Positions 57,651 through 64,000 of a stretch of 64,000 nt of DNA are shown piece by piece. The notes under the pieces are model-generated. The model searched no databases and was not told the DNA's origin. It worked only from the letters and a program-made list of their open reading frames with translations. How positions within the stretch are numbered: position 1 is the stretch's first letter; each line of letters begins with the position of its first letter. The stretch comes from Clostridium sp. MB40-C1 (lineage in GTDB: Bacteria > Bacillota > Clostridia > Clostridiales > Clostridiaceae). The position numbers and the translations under genes are program-made. The stretch spans positions 2,542,001 to 2,606,000 of the forward strand of contig NZ_CP133189.1 in the NCBI RefSeq assembly GCF_030913655.1, read 5' to 3'.

Positions 57651-58271
57651 CTAATTTTTTAGTACTTTTCTAATTGTTTTAAAGAGAATTGGTTTCATAT
57701 TATCTATTGAATCAGGCTCATTTAAAATTATTGAACTATAACACACAGATCCTGTTAATTCTACAATCATAAATAGAATCTTTTCCGCCTCATCTTCGTT
57801 TATATCATCACCTACCATATTACTTATAAAATATTTTGTAATCCTTATGATTTTTTCTGAATTTTCATCATCCATTGTGGCTCTTCTATAAACTCCTAAT
57901 GACAAATTTTTATATATAAACTTTAATAGTTTAGTATTATTTCTTAATCTTTCAATTATACAATCTATAAAAACTATAACCGAATCACTAAATTCAAGAT
58001 TATCATTTTCAATTCTATTACTTGTATATTCTACCGCTTCTTTTATTATTTTCATACTTTTATTAAGAATTAATCTATCAACAATATCATACTTGTTTTT
58101 AAAATATAAATAAAAAGTTCCTTTCCCAACCCCTGCTTTTTTTACGATGTCATCTATTGCTGTATCGTGTATTCCTTTAGTCAAAAACAATTCATATGCG
58201 GCATTAAATAAACTATTTCTTTTTAACATTTTTTTTTGAGAAACTTTCGAAATTTTATTTTGTTTTTCCAT
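57651..58271 (-). CDS. TetR/AcrR-family transcriptional regulator
   Basis: 206 residues. The N-terminal TetR helix-turn-helix is typical (NAAYELFLTKGIHDTAIDDI, then KKAGVGKGTFYLYFKNKYDI). The ligand domain is not recognisable. It is convergent with the ABC-F gene. The target is unknown; no efflux gene is adjacent. RBS GAGAGAAG precedes the ATG. Confidence 0.9.
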   Translation of the reverse strand: MEKQNKISKVSQKKMLKRNSLFNAAYELFLTKGIHDTAIDDIVKKAGVGKGTFYLYFKNKYDIVDRLILNKSMKIIKEAVEYTSNRIENDNLEFSDSVIVFIDCIIERLRNNTKLLKFIYKNLSLGVYRRATMDDENSEKIIRITKYFISNMVGDDINEDEAEKILFMIVELTGSVCYSSIILNEPDSIDNMKPILFKTIRKVLKN

Positions 58272-58445
58272 TTTACTTCTCTCTCTTTCTATTCATTACT
58301 TATAATCCTTTATTTTATCCTTTATTATATATCTTCATGACTAATAGTCAATGTTTTTTATATGTTTTTTATATTTTGTCTTTTTATTCTTTACTCAATT
58401 TAAAAATACATTCATTTATACTTTGAGTAAACACATAATAGAAAA

Positions 58446-58464
58446 ATGTTGCGACGCAACATTA
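58446..58464. repeat. 19-bp perfect palindrome
   Basis: AATGTTGCG-A-CGCAACATT in the 58272-59142 gap, about 175 bp upstream of the TetR start. Its ACAACATT-type end resembles the right end of element PR3. Confidence 0.5.
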
Positions 58465-58530
58465 CTTAGTAACCAGATACCAAGCTAGTGAAAGAGGATT
58501 TTTTTCTGGTGTTAAAAAATCTTTAAATTT

Positions 58531-58572
58531 TAAAAGCAGTTAACGAAACATCTTTTTCATTAACTGCTTTTG
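58531..58572. terminator. Strong hairpin in the TetR-tsaD gap
   Basis: Arms AAAAGCAGTTAA and TTAACTGCTTTT, loop about 16 nt. It would terminate transcription on either strand, though no gene ends here. Confidence 0.6.
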
Positions 58573-58806
58573 GTGTTATTCTTAAAAGAACTGGTAAGCT
58601 CTCAGAGCGATAGCTCAATTGGAGTAGCACTTATCCTAGATTAATTACCTATGCTTTAAAATAACTTTAAAATATTCTTTTGTCCGTTAGGACTTAGAAA
58701 CTTTCTTTAAAAATTTTGTTTCACATCTAAATTTTATATGACCACTCAAATCATGAATAAAGCATTTAAATTCAAAGATTTTCTAACATAAGGAAGAAAA
58801 TCATCC

Positions 58807-59136
58807 TTTAGTCTTCCTCTTCTCCCCAGTATACATATTAAATTATATTACTTATAAAGAAACTAAGGCAGAAGAATTGGATTTTCTTATATATGTAGTT
58901 AGCCGATTAAACTTTGAAGTAGCAATTAGAAGTACTTAAGGTGTAGAATTCTAAAAATCCGTAATTGCAGGAATGGACTCCTGCAGCCAAACTGCGTCAT
59001 GGACGACGCATAGTGAGGGTAGGATTTTTAGAAGGCTACGCCTTTAGTACTTCTTTGCGTGCTGAAGGTTTAATGGATAACTACATATATTTAGAAAAAC
59101 CTATTCTTCTGCCGTTATTCATTACGTCACAACATT
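58807..59136. repeat. Large palindromic element PR3, copy 2, with twin hairpins
   Basis: Same layout as 38446-38774. Core 58950-59032: outer stem TCTAAAAATCC/GGATTTTTAGA, hairpin A (TGCAGGA, loop ATGGAC, TCCTGCA) and hairpin B (TGCGTC, loop ATGGAC, GACGCA). Stem sequences differ from copy 1 but remain paired. The outer arms (GGCAGAAGAAT and its inverse ATTCTTCTGCC) match for over 100 bp. It ends 6 bp from the tsaD stop. Confidence 0.8.
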
Positions 59137-59142
59137 ATTATT

Positions 59143-60168
59143 TTATCTTTCTCCAAGTTTTAAGTTTGGTATAGCATTTAACTCTAAAGATGCTTTTTTT
59201 CCACGTAATAGTTCATAATAAGCAGCACTCCCTATCATTGCTGCATTATCTGTACATAGTATAGGTTCTGGAAACAATACTTTAATTCCCCTTTTAACTC
59301 CTTCTTCTATCATTGTTTGTCTTAAGCAAGAATTAGAAGCTACGCCCCCTGCAATTGCAATCTTATCTACTTGTTTTCTTTTACAAGCAACCATAGCATT
59401 ATCTACTAAAACATCTACCACTGCCTTTTGGAATGAGGCCGCAACATCAGCTTCATTTATGTTTTCGCCCTTCATGTTCATTTTATTTAGATAATTTAAA
59501 ACTGCTGATTTTATTCCACTAAATGAAAAATCTATACAATCTTTTTCATGAAAATTTGCTCTTGGAAAGTTTATAGCTAAGGGATTACCCTCTTTTGAGA
59601 TTTTATCTATTTTAGGACCACCTGGATACCCTAACCCTATAGCTCGTGCGACTTTATCAAAAGCTTCTCCTGCCGCATCATCTCTTGTCTGACCTAAAAC
59701 TTCAAATTCTCCATGATCTTTCATATATACTATAAAGGTATGCCCCCCTGATACAACTAAACATACAAAAGGAGGTTCTAAATCTTCATGCTGTATAAAA
59801 TTAGCACTTATATGACCTTCTATATGATTAACTCCTATTAATGGTATCTCTAATGAATATGCCAAAGATTTAGCATATTGAACACCTACTAATAAAGCTC
59901 CTACAAGACCTGGACCATAAGTTACTCCTACTGCATCTATATCTTTTAAAGTTAAATCTGCTTCATTTAATGCTTCTTCTACCACTACAGAAATAGCCTC
60001 TATATGTTTTCTTGAAGCAACTTCAGGTACTACTCCTCCAAATTTAGTATGTATATCAATTTGTGAAGCTATTACATTTGAAATAACTTTTCTTCCATTT
60101 ACAACTATAGCAGCAGCTGTTTCATCGCAACTTGTTTCTATCGAAAGTATTTTAACATCTTTGTTCAT
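59143..60168 (-). CDS. tsaD: tRNA t6A threonylcarbamoyltransferase
   Basis: 341 residues. With TsaB and TsaE, transfers the threonylcarbamoyl group to A37 of ANN-decoding tRNAs. Begins with [16 protein letters not shown], has the metal motif NHIEGH (two His), VSGGHT, and [12 protein letters not shown]. Universal essential gene. RBS GAGGT precedes the ATG. It starts 13 bp from the end of the ogt gene, so they are cotranscribed. Confidence 0.98.
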   Translation of the reverse strand: MNKDVKILSIETSCDETAAAIVVNGRKVISNVIASQIDIHTKFGGVVPEVASRKHIEAISVVVEEALNEADLTLKDIDAVGVTYGPGLVGALLVGVQYAKSLAYSLEIPLIGVNHIEGHISANFIQHEDLEPPFVCLVVSGGHTFIVYMKDHGEFEVLGQTRDDAAGEAFDKVARAIGLGYPGGPKIDKISKEGNPLAINFPRANFHEKDCIDFSFSGIKSAVLNYLNKMNMKGENINEADVAASFQKAVVDVLVDNAMVACKRKQVDKIAIAGGVASNSCLRQTMIEEGVKRGIKVLFPEPILCTDNAAMIGSAAYYELLRGKKASLELNAIPNLKLGER

Positions 60169-60181
60169 ATTTCTACCTCAC

Positions 60182-60682
60182 TTATTTGTGTCTTTTCTCT
60201 AAACTTAATAAAAACTGTTTTATATTAACTTCAGTTCCTTTAGTTTTACCCATATATCCTCCTATATTTCCGTCTTTACTTATCACCCTATGACATGGTA
60301 TAAATATAGGAATCTTATTTACTTTATTAGCTTGCCCTATTGCTTGAGCCCCTTTAGGTTTACCTATGTTTTTTGCTATTTCTCCATAACTTTTAGTCTC
60401 TCCATAAGGAATATTGGTAAGTTCATTCCAAACCATCTTCTGAAATGTTGTTCCTGAAATAGATAAGGGTATAGTAAATTCTTTCCTAATGCCCTTAAAA
60501 TATTCATCCAGCTCTTCCATTACTTTTTTACATGAATATTTATCATAAACTAAATCACTTATTCCGGATTTATATTGTTCAAAATTATCCTCATTCAAGT
60601 CTAATCTAAGTATTCCATAAGAATCTAATGTTATGTACATGCTGCCCAAGTCCCAATCATATTTGCAATAAATATTATTCAT
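60182..60682 (-). CDS. ogt: Methylated-DNA-[protein]-cysteine methyltransferase
   Basis: About 166 residues. Suicidal repair of O6-alkylguanine. The active-site motif IPCHRV (Cys accepts the alkyl group) is followed by GNIGGYMGKTKGTE; the helix-turn-helix part is QKMVWNELTNIPYGETKSYG. The start at ATG 60682 has GGGAGGA upstream; a 16-residue in-frame extension lacks an RBS. First gene of the ogt-tsaD unit. Confidence 0.93.
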   Translation of the reverse strand: MNNIYCKYDWDLGSMYITLDSYGILRLDLNEDNFEQYKSGISDLVYDKYSCKKVMEELDEYFKGIRKEFTIPLSISGTTFQKMVWNELTNIPYGETKSYGEIAKNIGKPKGAQAIGQANKVNKIPIFIPCHRVISKDGNIGGYMGKTKGTEVNIKQFLLSLEKRHK

Positions 60683-60783
60683 AATTATTCCTCCCTTTTT
60701 TATTAATCTTATATTAATTACTTCGAACATACGTGCTATAATATATAATAAAGTTAAATAATTTTCCCAAAGGAGTTAGCATT

Positions 60784-61407
60784 ATGGATTTTAATTACGC
60801 AAAAATTATAATAAAAGGTTCTCCAATAACAAAATCTAACTTTAAACTTTCAAATGTGCATGGACGATCAATTTTGCCTTATAATTCTGGCAAATACCAC
60901 GATAGATATGCCATATACGAAGAAGAAATAGCTTACCAAGCTAGGTTGCAAAACCCTGGTGTTGTAATTACAGAATCACTAATAGCTATTTTAAAAGTAT
61001 ATTATAAAAGTAAAAAAAGGCATCCTGATACAACTAATATACCAAAAAGTATTTTTGATGGTGTAGAGAAAAGCGGTATCATAGTTAATGATGCTCAAAT
61101 ACGAAGATTAATCATAGAAGAATATTATGATGATAAAAATCCTCGATTTGAACTAGAACTTTTCGGTGAAAGTTCTTACTACATAAACTATGAGGTAATT
61201 ACGAAATCAGCTCCATCTACTCCCATAAACTATTCGTCCCCACCTAATAAAAAATCATTAGGAATACCAAAAACAAAAAATAACACCGAAAACAATAATA
61301 CTTCATTGTGTGAAATCTGTCATAAACCAGTAAGAAAGGAAAACATAGTTTCTGCCAATAGAGGTAAAACCATCTTATGTAAAGATTGTTTAAAAAAATT
61401 ATTCTAA
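60784..61407 (+). CDS. RusA-like resolvase with C-terminal zinc knuckle
   Basis: 207 residues. The first ~130 match the RusA family of Holliday-junction resolvases: HPDTTNIPKSIFDGVEKSGI followed by VNDAQI supplies the acidic catalytic residues. The C-terminal part, after a Ser/Pro/Asn-rich linker, has CEICHKPVRKENIV and CKDCLKKLF, a CxxC...CxxC zinc-binding module. RusA is usually phage-borne and lacks such a tail; no phage genes are near. RBS AAAGGAG precedes the ATG. Divergent from ogt. Confidence 0.78.
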   Translation: MDFNYAKIIIKGSPITKSNFKLSNVHGRSILPYNSGKYHDRYAIYEEEIAYQARLQNPGVVITESLIAILKVYYKSKKRHPDTTNIPKSIFDGVEKSGIIVNDAQIRRLIIEEYYDDKNPRFELELFGESSYYINYEVITKSAPSTPINYSSPPNKKSLGIPKTKNNTENNNTSLCEICHKPVRKENIVSANRGKTILCKDCLKKLF

Positions 61408-61411
61408 TATA

Positions 61412-62386
61412 TTATAGATTTCTTATATATTTAGCAGCATTTTTCCCAGTATTATAACTTTCTGTGGTTATGTAGTTTACATTTTCGTGTATATATAAAG
61501 AGTTACCACAGGCAAAAATACCCTTAATATTTGTCTTCATATCTTTATCTACCTGTATCCCGCCTGTCAAAGGATGTGTTTTTATTCCAGCTTCTTTGGC
61601 TAGGCTACTATCAGGAAATAAACCAACAGAAAGAACCACAGTATCACATTCTATATACTCCTCTGTATCCTTTAAAGGCACTTTATTGTTATCTATTTTG
61701 GTAATAGTAAGTCCTTCCACTCTATCATTTCCCTTTAAATTAACTACACTATATCCTAATTTAAGAGGAATATTAAAATCATCTAAACATTCAATAACTT
61801 TTTTTTCAGATCCATCTGGATAAAACATATCTTCTATTACACTCTTTACTTTTGCACCTTCCAAAGTCATTCTTTTAGCCATTTCAAGAGCAACATTACC
61901 AGATCCCACTATAACTACTTCTTTTCCTGGCAAATACCCCTCTAAATTAATAAATTTTTGAACCGTACCTGCAGTATAAATACCTGCCATTCTATTCCCA
62001 GGTATATTTATTATTCCTCTAGGCTTTTCTCTACATCCTGTAGCTATTATAATAGCTTTTGCTTCAATTTCTGTTACTCCATTCTCTCCATTCACTAGAG
62101 TCAAAGTTGTATCGCTTATATTTAAAACCGTAGTATCTAACTTATATTCAATTTTTAATTTTTTTAGTTTGTAAATAAAATTCTCAACATATTCGGGTCC
62201 TGTTAGCTTTTCATTAAAAGTCCTCTCGCCATATCCGGCATGAATGCATTGATTAAGAACGCCTCCTAGCTGGCCCTCTCTTTCTAAAATTAATACCTTA
62301 TCCACACCTTCTTCTTTTGAACTTATAGCCGCTGCTAGCCCTGCTGGGCCTCCACCTATTATGACTATATCATACTCTTTTGTCAT
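61412..62386 (-). CDS. FAD-dependent pyridine nucleotide oxidoreductase
   Basis: About 324 residues, thioredoxin-reductase-like. Two dinucleotide motifs: IVIIGGGPAGLAAAIS (FAD) and VVIVGSGNVALEMAKRM (NAD(P)H). The patch GGVLNQCIHAGYGERTF and a conserved Cys in ATGCREKPRG occur as in small subunits of glycerol-3-phosphate or opine-type dehydrogenases. The usual redox CxxC of TrxR is not present. No partner gene is adjacent. The start at ATG 62386 has GGGGGAT upstream. Confidence 0.85.
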   Translation of the reverse strand: MTKEYDIVIIGGGPAGLAAAISSKEEGVDKVLILEREGQLGGVLNQCIHAGYGERTFNEKLTGPEYVENFIYKLKKLKIEYKLDTTVLNISDTTLTLVNGENGVTEIEAKAIIIATGCREKPRGIINIPGNRMAGIYTAGTVQKFINLEGYLPGKEVVIVGSGNVALEMAKRMTLEGAKVKSVIEDMFYPDGSEKKVIECLDDFNIPLKLGYSVVNLKGNDRVEGLTITKIDNNKVPLKDTEEYIECDTVVLSVGLFPDSSLAKEAGIKTHPLTGGIQVDKDMKTNIKGIFACGNSLYIHENVNYITTESYNTGKNAAKYIRNL

Positions 62387-62493
62387 CTTTATCCCCCATT
62401 CTAAAACTACTGATAACAAAAATATTATAACACTAACTAAGAAATTAAGACTATTAAAGATTTATTTCTAGTAAAATTATTTTTTGAATGTAT

Positions 62494-62522
62494 TTGAATA
62501 TAGTTTATATAAATGGTATAAT
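62494..62522 (+). promoter_or_regulatory. Promoter of znuA
   Basis: TTGAAT, 17-bp spacer, TATAAT (62517-62522). The start should be near 62529, close to the palindrome below. Confidence 0.65.
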
Positions 62523-62534
62523 TACCCTACTATT

Positions 62535-62551
62535 ATGCAAATGAGTTGCAT
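62535..62551. promoter_or_regulatory. Putative metal-regulator operator of znuA
   Basis: ATGCAA-ATGAG-TTGCAT, a palindrome just past the predicted transcription start. A Zur- or other Fur-family operator is plausible by position, but the sequence is not the Bacillus Zur consensus. Confidence 0.5.
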
Positions 62552-62577
62552 TATTATTTTCTTATAGGAGGTCTGTA

Positions 62578-63465
62578 ATGAAAAAACATATAAAATTTAT
62601 ATTATTAGCTTCTTTTATTGTTTCATGTAACATTTTAATTGGGTGCTCTAAAAACGCAACTACTTCTAATGTTGAAAAAAACAATAAAATTCCCATTTCA
62701 GTATCTATAGTACCACAAGAAACCTTTGTAAAAGCAGTTGGAAAAAATTTAGTAGATGTAGTTACAATGATTCCATCTGGTCAAAGCCCTGAAAATTTTC
62801 AACCTACACCTGATCTTTTAGAGAAATTTAGTAAATCCAAATTATATTTTTCTATAGGTGTGCCTACTGAAAAAACATCTATTATACCTAAAGCATCCGA
62901 CTTAAATCCTAATATCAAAATTATTAACTTAGAAAAGGTAGTGCAAAGTCACTATCCTGATAGAGAATTTTCACCTGGTATGAGAGATCCTCACATTTGG
63001 TTATCTCCAAAGAGAGTAAAGGTTATGATAGATTCTATAAAAGATGAGCTTTGTAAAATAGACCCCCCTAATAAATCTTTTTATGAAAAAAATGCAAAAG
63101 ACTATATAAACAATCTCAATAAGATTGATAAGGATATACACTCTTCTTTATCACATTTAAAAAATAAGGCCATTATAGTGTATCATCCCGCATTTGGTTA
63201 TTTTTGTGATGACTACGGATTAGAAATGATACCTTTAGAAAAAGATGGAAAGGAATCTACAGTGCAAGATTTACAACAATCCATAACTTACGCAAAAGAA
63301 AAACATATAAAAGTTATCTTCTATCAAGCAGAAGTAGATAGTAAACAATCTAAAACTTTTGCTGATGAAATAGGTGGAAGATCTGAACTAGTAGAACCTC
63401 TTTCTGCTGACTACATCAAAAATCTTCAAACAATGTGTGATACATTTAAAAAAGCCTTGGAGTAA
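62578..63465 (+). CDS. znuA: Zinc/manganese ABC transporter binding lipoprotein
   Basis: 295 residues. Lipobox ILIGC (Cys about 23). Cluster 9 metal-binding fold: VSIVPQETFVKAVG, DPHIWLSP with the metal His, VYHPAFGYFCDDYGL, and the C-terminal segment with GGRSELVEPLS. It captures Zn2+ or Mn2+ outside the cell. The His-rich loop of many ZnuA is missing. No permease or ATPase genes follow; a terminator starts at the stop. RBS AGGAGG precedes the ATG. Confidence 0.9.
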   Translation: MKKHIKFILLASFIVSCNILIGCSKNATTSNVEKNNKIPISVSIVPQETFVKAVGKNLVDVVTMIPSGQSPENFQPTPDLLEKFSKSKLYFSIGVPTEKTSIIPKASDLNPNIKIINLEKVVQSHYPDREFSPGMRDPHIWLSPKRVKVMIDSIKDELCKIDPPNKSFYEKNAKDYINNLNKIDKDIHSSLSHLKNKAIIVYHPAFGYFCDDYGLEMIPLEKDGKESTVQDLQQSITYAKEKHIKVIFYQAEVDSKQSKTFADEIGGRSELVEPLSADYIKNLQTMCDTFKKALE

Positions 63466-63484
63466 AACTCCAAGGCTTTTTAGT
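63451..63484 (+). terminator. Terminator of znuA
   Basis: AAAGCCTTGGAG / CTCCAAGGCTTT with loop TAAAA, then TTAG. The znuA stop codon lies in the loop, so the hairpin begins inside the gene. Confidence 0.85.
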
Positions 63485-63485
63485 A

Positions 63486-63528
63486 ATTAATTTAGCTTTC
63501 GCAACGAAAATAACTGGGAAAGTTAAAT
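63486..63528. repeat. Deleted remnant of PR1
   Basis: TAATTTAGCTTTCGCAACG and GGGAAAGTTAAATTA are only about 20 bp apart. It resembles the two ends of PR1 joined after loss of the middle. The rest of 63466-63767 is AT-rich with no gene. Confidence 0.5.
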
Positions 63529-63767
63529 TAATTACTATCCTATAGTGTTACCAAAATAGTAAATCATTCTATTATAAAACCTAAATAAATAGAGTGCTTT
63601 TACAATTAATATCTATCTTTAAATTGACTATGAAATTTGCTTAAGTGAATAATCTCTGAAACTTTGTCAATAATTTAAATAACCTACTAAAGATTAAAAA
63701 ATCATTTGCAAAAGATGCTAATTTATATAAGCCCGATTTATGCAATTATTTTAAAGGGGGAATTATA

Positions 63768-63935
63768 ATGAAGCATCTAACAGTAGGCATTTTTGCATTA
63801 TCCATACTTACACTTTCTATACATTATAAAGTAATAAAAATAGATATGACAATTCTCCACAAAAATGTATGGAATATTATTGTATGGATAGCTAGTCTAA
63901 CACTAGGAGTGATAATATCCTCTTGGCTTAAGTAG
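63768..63935 (+). CDS. 55-residue membrane peptide
   Basis: ATG at 63768 preceded by AAAGGGGGAATTATA, a strong RBS. The product is 55 residues with two hydrophobic segments (about 5-19 and 35-53) around a basic/polar loop (HYKVIKIDMTILHKN). No family recognised. A terminator follows 7 bp after the stop, supporting a real gene. Confidence 0.65.
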   Translation: MKHLTVGIFALSILTLSIHYKVIKIDMTILHKNVWNIIVWIASLTLGVIISSWLK

Positions 63936-63941
63936 ACTAGA

Positions 63942-63973
63942 GGGCAACTTCTATTACTAGAAGTTGCCTTTTG
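63942..63973 (+). terminator. Terminator after the small peptide
   Basis: GGCAACTTCT / AGAAGTTGCC with loop ATTACT and a TTTT tail. Confidence 0.8.
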
Positions 63974-64000
63974 CAGGCAGATTTATAGAAAGCTATTTTT

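Noticed and set aside
58596-58640. tRNA-like stretch AGCGATAGCTCAATTGGAGTAGCAC
   Set aside because: It resembles the D-arm region of a tRNA, but no anticodon stem, T-arm or acceptor 3' strand follows. At most a decayed fragment.
58965-59174. 69-codon frame in PR3 copy 2
   Set aside because: It runs through the twin-hairpin core and is not conserved in copy 1; the RNA/DNA structure explains the sequence better.

Overview
AT-rich, low-GC chromosome of an anaerobic, motile Clostridium sensu stricto. This is inferred from a butyryl-CoA/Etf electron-bifurcation cluster with Rex, NfnAB, a group-B-like [FeFe] hydrogenase, two CsrA genes beside flagellin, and many intergenic palindromic repeats. The species cannot be fixed from the sequence alone; the C. 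tetani / C. botulinum neighbourhood is a guess. Most genes are ordinary housekeeping or accessory chromosomal genes. No rRNA, intact tRNA, prophage or CRISPR array was seen.

Layout. 0-3 kb: secreted polysaccharide deacetylase and an amino-acid ABC transporter lacking an ATPase. 2.9-3.0 kb: a candidate small RNA on the minus strand with its own promoter and terminator. 3-12 kb: RluB-type pseudouridine synthase, a seven-repeat triple-tyrosine protein, type I pullulanase, VanW protein, M42 aminopeptidase, PAP2-like membrane protein and a DUF188 protein. 12-19 kb: pgi, alpha/beta hydrolase, VanZ protein, MBL hydrolase, soluble chemoreceptor. 19-22.3 kb: flagellin lying between two csrA genes, with an IS3-family insertion between flagellin and the distal csrA. 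22-25 kb: hairpins, palindromic repeats, a transposase remnant and small membrane proteins. 25-32 kb: guaA, guaB behind a guanine riboswitch, TtcA-like protein, groESL behind CIRCE. 32-41 kb: DUF1461 and VTT membrane proteins, [FeFe] hydrogenase, Ogg, NUDIX, NfnAB. 41-55 kb: GntP permease, CoA-transferase with a sigma-54 promoter, its likely sigma-54 activator, two acd-etfB-etfA operons, crt behind a Rex box, and rex. 55-64 kb: ABC-F ATPase, TetR regulator, tsaD, ogt, a RusA-like resolvase with a zinc knuckle, a FAD oxidoreductase, ZnuA and a 55-residue membrane peptide.

How they fit. The 36-55 kb region is a redox and acyl-CoA block. Crotonase, acyl-CoA dehydrogenases and Etf make butyryl-CoA, a CoA-transferase exchanges acyl groups, a GntP permease moves a carboxylate, NfnAB and hydrogenase balance ferredoxin and NAD(P)H, and Rex senses NADH/NAD+. 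Thiolase and hbd are not in the window.

Most interesting observation. A ~330-bp palindromic repeat occurs twice (38446-38774 and 58807-59136). Its centre can fold as two hairpins on a common outer stem. All four hairpins have different, compensated stems but the same hexaloop A(U/C)GGAC, which fits the CsrA/RsmE loop consensus ANGGA. The flagellin leader in the same window has a hairpin with loop AGGGAC. A CsrA-binding RNA or decoy element is a testable hypothesis.
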